Of a DNA stretch of 64,000 nt, positions 41,671 to 51,142 are shown in pieces. A program made the translations under genes and the position numbers. The notes below the pieces were generated by a model. That model ran no database searches, had not been told where the DNA came from, and saw only the letters and a list, made by a program, of their open reading frames with translations. Origin of the DNA: Anaerorhabdus furcosa (lineage in GTDB: Bacteria > Bacillota_I > Bacilli_A > Erysipelotrichales > Erysipelotrichaceae); contig NZ_FUWY01000001.1 of the NCBI RefSeq assembly GCF_900167375.1, positions 1-64,000 on the forward strand, in the 5' to 3' direction. Position 1 is the stretch's first letter. Each line of letters begins with the position of its first letter.

Positions 41671-41733
41671 AAAAAAGCTATTTCAATCAAAATGATTAGT
41701 AACAATCATCTTTCTTGTAATAGCTTCTTTTTT
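41671..41733 (-). terminator. Terminator after pheT
   Basis: Minus-strand outer arms AAGCTATT / AATAGCTT with an inner ATGATT-GTTACT-AATCAT hairpin, ending in TTTTTTA (complement 41671-41676). A-rich on the other side, so it may also stop plus-strand transcripts. Confidence 0.75.
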
Positions 41734-44124
41734 CTATCCTCTAAGTTTAGCGTTAAGTTTACTTTCAAGTTCACTTAATATTTCTTGATGCAATGGAACT
41801 ACTTCATCATCTGTTAATGTATGATCAGTAGCTTGATAAACAATGTTCAATGCAATTGACTTGCATCCTTTTTCAACGTGTTCACCTTGATAAACATCAA
41901 ATACTTCAGTTGATTGAATTAATCGTTTACCAACTTTTTTAATAATATCTAAAATAGATTGTGCTGTTGTATCAACAGTTACAACTAACGCAATATCACG
42001 CGATACTGATGGATAACGATCTAATGGTACAAAACGTACTTTTGTTCCTTTCGCATTTACTAACAAATCAAAATTAAGTTCTGCGTAAACACAAGGTGCT
42101 ACATCCATCGCTTTAGCATAAGTTGGATGAACTTCACCGATAATACCAATTAAATCATTTTGAAGATAAACTTCAGCACTACGATATGGATGGAAGTGAA
42201 TTGTATCTAATGTATTTTCCTTAATTACAATACGCTCTGATGCAAATCCTAATTTAGCCAACCATGACATGACAATACCCTTTAATGTAAAGAAGTCACT
42301 CTTGATATCTACTTTTTGAAGTCTATTTTCTTGTAAAGAATCTGATAATAAGATTCCAACTCTTTCTTGGACTTTATCTTTTTCATAAACATTTGATATT
42401 TCAAACAAGTTTACATTATCTGCCTTTCTTGCTTGATTATATGCTAGACATTCTAACATTGAAGGCATCATACTATTTCGAATGTATTTGCGGTCTTCAC
42501 TCATTGGGGAAGCCAATTGAATATGTTGGCCAAAAGGTAAAACTGCATCATTCATGTACTGCTCTTTTACAAGCGTATAAGTTATAACTTCACGCATTCC
42601 AAGACCCGTAAACACTTGTTTAGTTTCTCTTCTTAATGCTTGGCGATGAGTTAGTTTACCAGCTGTTGCTTCCATTTTTGGTAATGTTTTATTTAAACTA
42701 TCGAATCCAATTAAACGAATGATTTCTTCATCAATATCTTCTCTAATAAAGATATCAGTACGATAACTTGGAATTGTACATGTAAATGAAGTTCCATTTA
42801 CTACTGGATTGAAATCCAATGCTTTTAAGACTTCAGTTACCTCATCCATTTTAAATGTAGTACCTAATAATTCATTACAATGTTCCAATGTTTCTGTTAC
42901 TTGAATAGGACTATAATTTACACATCCTGCTTCAACTGTTTCTTCAAGTTCACTTGCATCTGCATATTCAATTAATAATTGAACAGCACGATCCACCGCT
43001 TTATTTTGAGCTAGTGGTTCTAATCCTTTAATATAACGAGATGCTGCTTCTGTCATTAATCCTAAACGTTTTGCAGTATTACGAATAGAAACATGGTTGA
43101 AATGTGCTGCCTCAATGATAATACCTGTTGTAGTTTCATCAATCTTACTATCATCACCACCCATAATACCTGCAATACCAGTAGCTTTTCCACCAGTTGT
43201 GATTAATAAATCACCTTTTTGTACTTCATACTCAATGCCATCCAATGCAGTTAATTTCATATCAACATCATCAATAACAGTTATTTCTTTATGTGGCATT
43301 TTAGCTAAGTCATAAAAGTGTAATGGTTGTCCTGTTTCTAACATAACATAGTTTGAAATATCAACTACATTATTGATTGCACGAATACCTGCAGCATGCA
43401 AATAGTCTTGCATCCATTTTGGTGATTCTTTTACAATAACTTTCCCAACAATTTTTCCTAAGAAATGTGGACATTTCTCAGATTTTGAAATTATTTTTAA
43501 TGTTGTTGGATTTCCAATCTTAGATGCTCCTTCATAACTTGGAAGTTTAGCTTCTCTTCTTAATACTGCTCCTACTTCTTTTGCAACACTCCACATTGCC
43601 ATGCAATCTGCACGATTTGGTGTTTGCGATGCATCTAATACAACATCATCATAACCAAGATATTTTAATACCTCTGTATTTCCTACAGGTGCATCATTTG
43701 GAAGAATTTCAATTCCGTTAATTTGTGCTTCTGTTAAATACTTCTCATTAACACCTAGTTCTCTTAAACTACATAGCATTCCATTAGATTCTTGTCCTCT
43801 AACTTTTGCAGCTTTAATTGTAATTGCAGGTAATTCTGCACCTACTTTTGCAACAATAACTTTTATTCCTGAAGTGCAATTTGGAGCACCACAGACAATT
43901 TGTGTTGGACCTTCTCCGTATTCAACCATACATACATTTAAGTGATCTGAATCGGGATGTGGAACACAACTCAGCACTTCACCAATGACAAGATTTGTCC
44001 CCTTTGCAACTGGTTCAACACCTTCAATTTCTAAACCTGCAGTCGTTAGTGCATTCGCAAGTTCATTTGCGCTTACTCCATCCAGGGAGATATATTCTTT
44101 TAACCAATTAATACTTACTTTCAT
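41734..44124 (-). CDS. pheT: Phenylalanyl-tRNA synthetase beta subunit
   Basis: 796 residues. N-terminal EMAP-like tRNA-binding domain (VIGEVLSCVPHPDSDHLNVC), B3/B4 editing domain (LETGQPLHFYDLAKM), B5 domains and a C-terminal ferredoxin-fold anticodon-binding domain (LDRYPSVSRDIALVV). Full length. Forms the alpha2-beta2 enzyme with PheS. It starts 17 bases after pheS and shares its T-box-controlled transcript. Confidence 0.97.
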   Translation of the reverse strand: MKVSINWLKEYISLDGVSANELANALTTAGLEIEGVEPVAKGTNLVIGEVLSCVPHPDSDHLNVCMVEYGEGPTQIVCGAPNCTSGIKVIVAKVGAELPAITIKAAKVRGQESNGMLCSLRELGVNEKYLTEAQINGIEILPNDAPVGNTEVLKYLGYDDVVLDASQTPNRADCMAMWSVAKEVGAVLRREAKLPSYEGASKIGNPTTLKIISKSEKCPHFLGKIVGKVIVKESPKWMQDYLHAAGIRAINNVVDISNYVMLETGQPLHFYDLAKMPHKEITVIDDVDMKLTALDGIEYEVQKGDLLITTGGKATGIAGIMGGDDSKIDETTTGIIIEAAHFNHVSIRNTAKRLGLMTEAASRYIKGLEPLAQNKAVDRAVQLLIEYADASELEETVEAGCVNYSPIQVTETLEHCNELLGTTFKMDEVTEVLKALDFNPVVNGTSFTCTIPSYRTDIFIREDIDEEIIRLIGFDSLNKTLPKMEATAGKLTHRQALRRETKQVFTGLGMREVITYTLVKEQYMNDAVLPFGQHIQLASPMSEDRKYIRNSMMPSMLECLAYNQARKADNVNLFEISNVYEKDKVQERVGILLSDSLQENRLQKVDIKSDFFTLKGIVMSWLAKLGFASERIVIKENTLDTIHFHPYRSAEVYLQNDLIGIIGEVHPTYAKAMDVAPCVYAELNFDLLVNAKGTKVRFVPLDRYPSVSRDIALVVTVDTTAQSILDIIKKVGKRLIQSTEVFDVYQGEHVEKGCKSIALNIVYQATDHTLTDDEVVPLHQEILSELESKLNAKLRG

Positions 44125-44141
44125 TTTCTTTTCCTCCCTTA

Positions 44142-45176
44142 TTAATCAAAACGGTTGAACGTTTTTAAGAAACGAACATCGTTAATATAGAAATTACGAA
44201 TATCATCAATGCCATACTTTAACATTGCAATACGTTCAATCCCTGCACCAAATGCAAAGCCACTACATTTTTTACTATCAAATCCAGCCATTTCAAGTAC
44301 ATTTGGATGCACCATGCCAGCACCAAGAATTTCAATCCACCCAGTACCTTTACATACTGAACATCCTTTACCACCACAAATATGACAAGTAACATCAACT
44401 TCAACTGAAGGTTCAGTGAATTGGAAATAAGAAGGTCTAAAACGTATTTCTCTTCCTTCTCCAAACATTCTATCAGCCATGAATTTTAGTGTTCCTTTTA
44501 AATCCGCAAGTGTAATTCCTTCACCAACCACAAGTCCTTCAACTTGAGTAAATTGATGAGAGTGAGTCGCATCGTCATCATCTCTACGATACACTTTCCC
44601 TGGGCAAATAACTTTAATAGGCATTTTGCCCTGTGCTTTTTCAAGTTCTCTTGTTTGAATAGCTGTAGTATGTGTACGAAGCAATTCTTCAGCATTGATA
44701 AAGAATGTATCTTGCATATCGCGAGCAGGATGATCTGCAGGAATATTAGCACGTTCAAAATTGTATAAATCCAATTCAACTTCAGGTCCCTCAGAAACGT
44801 CATATCCCATACCAACAAATAAATCTTCAATTTCTTGAGAAATAACTGATAGTGGGTGTAATGTACCTAACACTGGTTCATATCCTGGTAATGTAATATC
44901 TATTTTTTCTTTTTCTAGCTTGCTAGCCATAGCACTTACTTCTAGAATTTGTTGCTTATCCTCAATTGCTTTTGCAATTGCTTGTTTACAAACATTCACT
45001 TCTTGCCCAAATGCTGGCTTTTCTTCTGGACTCAAATCCTTCATTAATGTCATTAATTCTTGAACTGGTCCTTTTTTCCCTAAATAAGTAACTTTTGCTT
45101 GTTGTAATTCATCCATCGTTGTACAAGCTTCAATCTTTTGTAATGCTTCTTGTTGCACAAGTTGTACTTTTTCCAT
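44142..45176 (-). CDS. pheS: Phenylalanyl-tRNA synthetase alpha subunit
   Basis: 344 residues. An N-terminal coiled coil (about 1-90) is followed by the class II catalytic core: [14 protein letters not shown], motif 2 [18 protein letters not shown], a CXXC pair insertion ([14 protein letters not shown]) and motif 3 [18 protein letters not shown]. The four-Cys insertion is less common in PheS and could bind zinc. Start at 45176, after AAGGAG; the longer frame runs back through the T-box terminator. Regulated by the T-box leader. Confidence 0.96.
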   Translation of the reverse strand: MEKVQLVQQEALQKIEACTTMDELQQAKVTYLGKKGPVQELMTLMKDLSPEEKPAFGQEVNVCKQAIAKAIEDKQQILEVSAMASKLEKEKIDITLPGYEPVLGTLHPLSVISQEIEDLFVGMGYDVSEGPEVELDLYNFERANIPADHPARDMQDTFFINAEELLRTHTTAIQTRELEKAQGKMPIKVICPGKVYRRDDDDATHSHQFTQVEGLVVGEGITLADLKGTLKFMADRMFGEGREIRFRPSYFQFTEPSVEVDVTCHICGGKGCSVCKGTGWIEILGAGMVHPNVLEMAGFDSKKCSGFAFGAGIERIAMLKYGIDDIRNFYINDVRFLKTFNRFD

Positions 45177-45422
45177 ACTGTTTTCTCCTTTACAATAAAA
45201 AAATCGCTCCTGTAACAGGAACGATTGAATCGCGGTACCATCCTGATTTACCTCAAACAAAAAATTGAGATACACCTTAATCCTTGATAACGGGAACCCC
45301 CGGAGATGATTAGTCTCACTATAAAGGTGAATTCATAAGTCTTGTTGCAAGTGAATTTCACCAATCATCACTCTCTCTACGCAATTCGCATCTTATTACT
45401 AATCCTTTAGTACGCTTTAATA
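45177..45422 (-). promoter_or_regulatory. Phe T-box leader (tRNA-sensing attenuator)
   Basis: On the minus strand: stem I closed by GATGATT...AATCATC with an AGAGAG K-turn-like element, a specifier TTC (Phe codon; complement at 45329-45331) in a GAATTCACC context, the T-box GGATGGTACCGCG (complement 45231-45243), then the terminator AATCGTTCCTG-TTA-CAGGAGCGATT + T7 (45195-45226). Uncharged tRNA(Phe) should stabilise the antiterminator and turn on pheST. Confidence 0.93.
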
Positions 45423-45428
45423 ACTGTA

Positions 45429-45456
45429 ATTATATCAATAACCAAATTTTTTGCAA
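45429..45456 (-). promoter_or_regulatory. Promoter of pheST
   Basis: Minus-strand TTGCAA (45451-45456), 16-bp spacer, consensus TATAAT (complement of 45429-45434). The start near 45422 lies at the 5' end of the T-box leader. Confidence 0.75.
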
Positions 45457-45494
45457 TGCTTTTTAAAAATATGATTAACTTTACCTATTAATTT

Positions 45495-48116
45495 CTACTT
45501 GAATTGTTGGATAGGATTTTCTAAATTTAAGTCCTTAAACCAACTCGTTTTCCCTGCCCATTTTGTTGACATTTCATTTTTAAATGGATCTTTTGGATCT
45601 GCAAAGTGAATTCTAAAATCGTCATAATAATAATGTGATAACTCATAGTTACCAATTAATTTCCAAGAGAATTGATTGTGACCATAATTTAATCCATTCA
45701 TCGAAAATTCATAGGTTTTAAGTTCACTTCTTGGGTTGGTATACCATTTCATTTTTCCATCTATTCGCTCAATAGTACTCTCTTCATATACCAAACCATC
45801 GCGTTTATCCACAAAAACCCATGGTAAATTTAACATCACTTCATTTCTAGTAAGTGGAACTCGAATCGTACCATTTAATTTATATTTTCCAATAAATGGT
45901 AAAGCTCCTTCATTGAATATACCAAATGATTCTCCACTTTCTAGTGATGGATCTAAAACACCATTTTCTTGCATGATACCACTTTTACATTGAAATTCTT
46001 CAATTACTCTACACTCATTTTGATATTGTGTGCGGACATTTATTTTTATTCCTTTTCCTGTAAAAACTTTATGTTGATCTTGTTCTAGCTCCACAATTAA
46101 ATTTTCTTTGTAGAACTTCTCCATTTTATTTTGATCAATAGCACTTGCGACTACTCCTTCAAATTCTAGTAGTGAATCATTACTCTCCCGATATTCATAG
46201 CTCTTTTCAAAAACAGTTAATTCTATTTCTTGTTTGTCTAACTGAAATCTCAACTTCGTTTCTTTCTTTTTATTGGGAGTGAAATTGGTTTGGATTTCAT
46301 TCTTATCTTGATTCAATGTTAGAGACATTACTTTTAAGTTATCATCATAGATGAAAAGTTCTTTTGGTTTTTCTTTACAACCACTGCATTCAACTATCAT
46401 GTGAATTGGTGTTGCCTTATCAATTGAATAACTAGGCACGATTATATGATTTATATTTGCTTGATTGTTTGTAATTGAAATTACTTCTGACATGATATCA
46501 TTTCTATTTCCAACTCGATCTTCAACTACGGTGCGAATGATGTAATTACCATTTTGCATAAATGCTATTGTTTCTTCATCACTACTTAACCAATCACTTT
46601 CCTGAATGTAAGTCTCTCCACCATCACTTGATATTTCATATTTCCATCTTAATACGCCCGAATGCAAATCATGAGGTTTAATTGTAACATCAACATTTGA
46701 GTCTGAATGATATTGAATATGGTAATCAGCGTTGGGTTTATCTTGATCAATCATAAAGGCATTGGAAATTACTTCACCACTATTACCAAACAAATCAAAT
46801 AATTTCACTTTGATTCGCCATTTCCCTGTTTTATTAAATTCAAATTCTTGTATTTCTTCTTTGCCTTTTCTAATAAATTTTACTTCATTGTTGTAATCAT
46901 TTATTAAATAATATTTAACATAATCAATCACTCTTAATTCTAGTGGTATAACATCATTATATTCAATAACCTTTACATCCATCACATTTACTCTGGGATT
47001 TGTGCTATGTCCATAATGCTTATAACATGGCTTAATTGCCATACCCAATACATTATTACACCAGCCAATATCATTTGAAGATGACCAAGCATAGTCTGCT
47101 TGTATAGAACTAGCCCAATACATTGGTATTGCAATATATTGAATGCCCTTTGTTTTATCAGTCATTATATATTCAAATTCCGTTTCTTTATTTGCCAGCG
47201 ATGCATATTCTAGATAAGGCTTATCTCCTGTGATTTTCCAACCTTGTATTTGTTTTGCATTTTCCCCAATATCACGAATATGAAATGGTTCTTCATAAGC
47301 CGAATTATTCTTTCCTCTTCCCCAATCATAATAGAATGATTGAGAATTTTGAATGGGTACATAATTACTAACTAATGAAGCGGATGGAGTAAAGATTGTA
47401 TTTGCTTCTTTTACCCAATTTCCTGTACCATTTCTATTAAAATTTCCTCTTCCCAAGCATGCATTTACTTTTTTAGTTTCTGCATTTTCAATGACATCTT
47501 GTGTCCATTCAACTGTTTCATTAATCTGATACTCTAAAACTTGAAAAAAAGATAAAATATATTCATTATCATCACCTTCAAAAAGAATTACAAGATCACT
47601 CATTTCTTTCATCTCAAAATCGAGTGTGACATAATCATTTTCGCTTGTGGTAAATATAGGATTTCCTTTTACTACCATTACACCATTATTTACAAACTCT
47701 GGATAAGCATTTGCATAAATGTATTTATTAACTGATCTTTTTGTTTTATTATCATTTGCTTCAATCTTGAATACTACTTTACCAATTCTAATCGGTTTAC
47801 CAAATGCAATACTGAAATAGTTTGGATTCTTTTTTGTTCCATCTGAAATCTTTTTATAACTAGCGGTACCATTAAATATACTGGAGTCTACACTTTTGGG
47901 TTCTGAATGGGTCCCAAATATATTTTGACTAAAAGAAACAGACTTTGAATTGATATTCATTGCTTGATTTTCATCAAAATTAGTATCAAAGAAATCAAAA
48001 TAGGATACCCACTCTTTTCTAGCATAGTATGTTATTTCTGTACATTCTTCTGAATTTGCATAACTCATAAAAAATCCACTCAATAAAACAATCAAAATTA
48101 TGATTCTTTTTTTAAT
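45495..48116 (-). CDS. Large secreted protein of the Tad-like cluster, AUU start
   Basis: About 873 residues. From an ATT codon at 48116 the N-terminus reads I/M-KKRIIILIVLLSGFFMSYA, a classic signal peptide. GGAGGG lies 6 nt upstream and ATTAA overlaps the preceding stop. The first ATG-type alternatives (TTG 48095, ATG 48068) lose the basic region and are far from the ribosome site. Residues about 60-210 look like a discoidin/carbohydrate-binding beta sandwich. Around 430-560 are Ig-like repeats (IDQDKPNADYHI, DLHSGVLRWKYEISSDGG). No catalytic motif or LPXTG anchor. Last gene of the cluster, probably an exported adhesin or structural component (inference). Confidence 0.65.
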   Translation of the reverse strand: MKKRIIILIVLLSGFFMSYANSEECTEITYYARKEWVSYFDFFDTNFDENQAMNINSKSVSFSQNIFGTHSEPKSVDSSIFNGTASYKKISDGTKKNPNYFSIAFGKPIRIGKVVFKIEANDNKTKRSVNKYIYANAYPEFVNNGVMVVKGNPIFTTSENDYVTLDFEMKEMSDLVILFEGDDNEYILSFFQVLEYQINETVEWTQDVIENAETKKVNACLGRGNFNRNGTGNWVKEANTIFTPSASLVSNYVPIQNSQSFYYDWGRGKNNSAYEEPFHIRDIGENAKQIQGWKITGDKPYLEYASLANKETEFEYIMTDKTKGIQYIAIPMYWASSIQADYAWSSSNDIGWCNNVLGMAIKPCYKHYGHSTNPRVNVMDVKVIEYNDVIPLELRVIDYVKYYLINDYNNEVKFIRKGKEEIQEFEFNKTGKWRIKVKLFDLFGNSGEVISNAFMIDQDKPNADYHIQYHSDSNVDVTIKPHDLHSGVLRWKYEISSDGGETYIQESDWLSSDEETIAFMQNGNYIIRTVVEDRVGNRNDIMSEVISITNNQANINHIIVPSYSIDKATPIHMIVECSGCKEKPKELFIYDDNLKVMSLTLNQDKNEIQTNFTPNKKKETKLRFQLDKQEIELTVFEKSYEYRESNDSLLEFEGVVASAIDQNKMEKFYKENLIVELEQDQHKVFTGKGIKINVRTQYQNECRVIEEFQCKSGIMQENGVLDPSLESGESFGIFNEGALPFIGKYKLNGTIRVPLTRNEVMLNLPWVFVDKRDGLVYEESTIERIDGKMKWYTNPRSELKTYEFSMNGLNYGHNQFSWKLIGNYELSHYYYDDFRIHFADPKDPFKNEMSTKWAGKTSWFKDLNLENPIQQFK

Positions 48117-48462
48117 AAATTACCCTCCTTGTTACTTTCTTAACACTCAGTTCAAATGGAATATTTAATATTGAAATCCATGTTTCCTTTGAACATTTAA
48201 CATTGTAAGTGTAGAACTTATTCATTTCTTCTTTACTAAAAGTGCACATCAATTTAGGATGTTTGTTTAACGTATCTTGTATTATTTCTTCCGCTTCATT
48301 GTGATTACTAATTCCTTCATGAACTTCAATTACCTCCGTAATATAAGAAGCAACTGAATTTATCTCTCGATACAACATTGCGATACCAAGCAGTTGAGGA
48401 ATTAGAAATAAAAATAAGGCAAAGGTTATAATTATCCCATACATTTGTATTGATGCCTTCAT
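48112..48462 (-). CDS. TadE/pseudopilin-like membrane protein
   Basis: 116 residues. One N-terminal transmembrane helix (about 9-30, YGIIITFALFLFLIPQLLG) preceded by MKASIQM, then an external domain with a Cys pair (KLMCTF...NVKCSK). The short N-terminus and the single helix followed by a small periplasmic-side domain resemble TadE-type minor pilins. The start MxxxIQMYGIIIT closely parallels the protein at 51935. Overlaps the TadC-like gene by 4 bases. Confidence 0.6.
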   Translation of the reverse strand: MKASIQMYGIIITFALFLFLIPQLLGIAMLYREINSVASYITEVIEVHEGISNHNEAEEIIQDTLNKHPKLMCTFSKEEMNKFYTYNVKCSKETWISILNIPFELSVKKVTRRVIY

Positions 48463-49241
48463 GATAAAAACTCTCCAAAACTAATTCCTGAAAAGGATGC
48501 GATAAGTACAATCCCTACCCATAAAAAACTAATCCACGGTATTAATGCCTGTTTATCTAAAATCTTATTAAAATAATCTTTTCTTGCGTTAAAAACTCTC
48601 TCATTTGTTATCTTTGCCAAAGACATAACCATTTTCTCTTTACTCGTTGATGCATTAGAAATATTAAATAAAGTCTTTACTACTCTATTTAAATCCTTAA
48701 CTTGTTTAAATTTATTATTGAACTCCAAGTAAGGAATCAATCCTTTTTTATGTCCAATATGAATATCTGAAACTAAGATTTCTAAATCTTTTTTAAATAA
48801 CCTGGGAGCGACATCAATTGATTTATTTAAAGCGACTGGGACTGAATTATTCTGTATAAGGATACATAGATTGTTTAGATAATAAGGAAATCTTTCATCT
48901 GCTTCTAATAACTTTTTCTCATATTTTTTCTTTATTAAATAATATTGTAGTTTATAGAAAAGAATTCCTAAAATAAAATAGAATATCAAATAATTAATAC
49001 TAATATCTTTATTTAAAACTAAACAAATAATAAAAGTTGCACCAATACTTTTTTTAATTCTTTTATGTATCACTTTTTTAATATTATCTTCTCCAAGATG
49101 CTCTAAAATAAACTTAAAGTCCTTTTCAACGAAAAAATCAAAGAAATTTTCCATATGATGAGTAGCATTTCTATTCCTAAAGAACCAAAGATAAATCATA
49201 TATGTATAAAATAGTAAAAACAAAAGTAAAAAGTTATTCAT
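48459..49241 (-). CDS. TadC-like inner membrane protein (T2SSF)
   Basis: 260 residues, with membrane helices near the N-terminus (about 3-20), around 70-105 and at the C-terminus (about 235-258), typical of the GspF/TadB-TadC topology. The cytoplasmic segment RFPYYLNNLCILIQNNSVPVALNKSIDVAPR...LEILVSDI corresponds to the T2SSF domain. It should form the platform that the TadA ATPase acts on. An AAGGGGG ribosome site precedes the ATG. Confidence 0.72.
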   Translation of the reverse strand: MNNFLLLFLLFYTYMIYLWFFRNRNATHHMENFFDFFVEKDFKFILEHLGEDNIKKVIHKRIKKSIGATFIICLVLNKDISINYLIFYFILGILFYKLQYYLIKKKYEKKLLEADERFPYYLNNLCILIQNNSVPVALNKSIDVAPRLFKKDLEILVSDIHIGHKKGLIPYLEFNNKFKQVKDLNRVVKTLFNISNASTSKEKMVMSLAKITNERVFNARKDYFNKILDKQALIPWISFLWVGIVLIASFSGISFGEFLS

Positions 49242-49250
49242 AAAACCCCC

Positions 49251-50114
49251 TTATTCTAGTACCAATGTATTTGTACACCAGTTCTCATAAATAATAATTG
49301 TAATTAAGTTCAATATGTAATATAGAGTTAAAACTGCTTGCATCACACTATTTTGATTATTGGATTGTAAAGTTATAAAGTTAGTAAGACTATATACACC
49401 AAATGCATTTAATCCAAGTATTAAGTAGAAAAGATAATTATTTGATCTTCTCTTGTTTATGTATTCATTAAACGCTATCTCGTAATTTTCTATGTTTGTA
49501 TATAAATAATCAATCAGATTTTGATTTACGATACCATCAATCAACTTATGCTTTAGTATGATATGTGCATTAATCACGATTGAATAAGTGTATTTATTTT
49601 CTAGAGATTCTAATCCAGTCAGAACATCTGTTGTTTTTAGGATGTATTGATTTACTTCTTTCAAATCTCTTCTAAGAAAGTTGTTATTGCTTTCCTCACA
49701 TTCTCTTAGTATGTCCACCACTGTCTTATCTTCACGCAAATACATTAGAATGGATTGTGTGTAGATAAAAATAGAAGTTATTAGATTTATCTTAAATAAT
49801 TGTCTCTTTTTTTGATATACAACAAATGGTATGGCAACTAGATAAAGCAATGTTATCAACAAAGTTATCCTTAAGCTCTTTGTTGTGGAATAACACAATA
49901 ACCCTAGCGTTATAAATAATAAACTGGAATGTTTCATGTAATTGGATAAAGAGTAATTCATATTGAATTCATTTAGTTTTTTATTTATTCCACTATATGT
50001 ATAGCTGTTTAAGCTTTCAACGAACTGTTTTTTTATTGTTTTCACTTCTTTGTTCTCTTTAAAACTATTGTTTAAAAGAAAGAGTAAGATAAAATAAAGA
50101 CATAGTAGTATCAT
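49251..50114 (-). CDS. TadB-like inner membrane protein
   Basis: 287 residues. Hydrophobic segments at about 1-15, 60-100 and 225-275 surround a cytoplasmic helical part (SIFIYTQSILMYLREDKTVVDILRECEESNNNFLRRDLKEV), the usual plan of TadB/T2SSF proteins. More diverged than the TadC-like partner; the assignment leans on position between the ATPase and TadC-like genes. Overlaps the ATPase gene by 4 bases. Confidence 0.65.
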   Translation of the reverse strand: MILLCLYFILLFLLNNSFKENKEVKTIKKQFVESLNSYTYSGINKKLNEFNMNYSLSNYMKHSSLLFITLGLLCYSTTKSLRITLLITLLYLVAIPFVVYQKKRQLFKINLITSIFIYTQSILMYLREDKTVVDILRECEESNNNFLRRDLKEVNQYILKTTDVLTGLESLENKYTYSIVINAHIILKHKLIDGIVNQNLIDYLYTNIENYEIAFNEYINKRRSNNYLFYLILGLNAFGVYSLTNFITLQSNNQNSVMQAVLTLYYILNLITIIIYENWCTNTLVLE

Positions 50115-51142
50115 CTTAACTCCTCAATGCACTTCATGATTTGAGTCATTAATCCATTGGATAATTGATTGATTAGTCTTCCGTTTGAATAGATTTCAAT
50201 TAAATGACATTCATCATTTGAAGCATCATAATAAAATTCATGTATTGATTTTACAGTTCTTTTTATACCCACTTTTGTTTCAATTTTTTCCATATGTACA
50301 ACTAAGTCAAATAGTGCATAAATCCTTTTCTTCAATGAATCATAATTCTCATTTTCATCACGAATCATTTGTCTAATTCGTGAGGGTACATTTTCTGCTG
50401 ATTTAGCATGCATTGTTGTCATGACAGTGTGTCCTGTTGATATTGCATCAATCAAATCCCTTACTTCTTCACCTCTAGCTTCTTGTAATAAAATACGTTG
50501 AACATTAAGTCGCAATGCCATGGATATGATTGTTGAATAGGTGTAGTTCTTTCTTATTCTAAAAGCTGTACAAGATAGTTCAGGAGCTATTGACTTAACA
50601 TTAAACTCCATCGAATCCTCAATTGTTACAATTACTTCATTTTTTGGAATATAGGGAATTAAAAACTTTAATAATTCTGTCTTTCCAGACCCAGTTTCAC
50701 CAATAAATAATAAATTAGCTCTTCCTTTAACTGCATAAATTAATACATCCAGTGCTTTTTTGCTTATTGTTTTATCTTGTATTAATCGATCATAAGTTAG
50801 AAATTGTTTTTTTCTTACCTTTCGAATCACAAGAGTTGTGCCTTCTTGAGACAAATAAGAATGTACACATCCCACTCGATAATCTAACTTATCTTTTTGA
50901 ATATCACCTTCCAAACTCGGATTAGCGGGATTAAATTCTTTTTGCATTTTGTTTGCGATTTGATTCGCAATTCTTTCCACTTCAGATTCACTAATGAACA
51001 TCTGTGATTTATAGTGTCCCTTATCATTTGATGTTATCCAAATTTCATTTCCATTCTTGCAGGCAACATCCGTTATATCTTCTTGTTCAAGTAAATTTTG
51101 AAGTAAACCAAAATCGATTTCATTGAAGTTTCCATCACTCAT
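50111..51142 (-). CDS. TadA/CpaF-type secretion ATPase
   Basis: 343 residues. N-terminal domain with ITDVACKNGNEIWIT and DYRVGCVHSYLSQEGTTLVIRK. Walker A is FIGETGSGKTELLKFL (about residue 147), Asp box TIEDSMEF, Walker B/His box ILLQEARGEEVRDLIDAISTGH and TTMHAKSAENVPSR. This is the hexameric ATPase of Tad/type II systems. Start at the ATG at 51142 because GAGG lies 8 nt upstream; the frame extends five codons further. It overlaps the CpaB-like gene by 8 bases. Confidence 0.88.
   Translation of the reverse strand: MSDGNFNEIDFGLLQNLLEQEDITDVACKNGNEIWITSNDKGHYKSQMFISESEVERIANQIANKMQKEFNPANPSLEGDIQKDKLDYRVGCVHSYLSQEGTTLVIRKVRKKQFLTYDRLIQDKTISKKALDVLIYAVKGRANLLFIGETGSGKTELLKFLIPYIPKNEVIVTIEDSMEFNVKSIAPELSCTAFRIRKNYTYSTIISMALRLNVQRILLQEARGEEVRDLIDAISTGHTVMTTMHAKSAENVPSRIRQMIRDENENYDSLKKRIYALFDLVVHMEKIETKVGIKRTVKSIHEFYYDASNDECHLIEIYSNGRLINQLSNGLMTQIMKCIEELR

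Noticed and set aside
44219-44830. Minus-strand ORFs of 81 and 110 codons within pheS
   Set aside because: Alternative-frame shadows of a well-supported gene.
48095-48095. TTG start for the large secreted protein
   Set aside because: It is 27 nt from the ribosome site and gives a signal peptide without a basic n-region; the ATT at 48116 is better.
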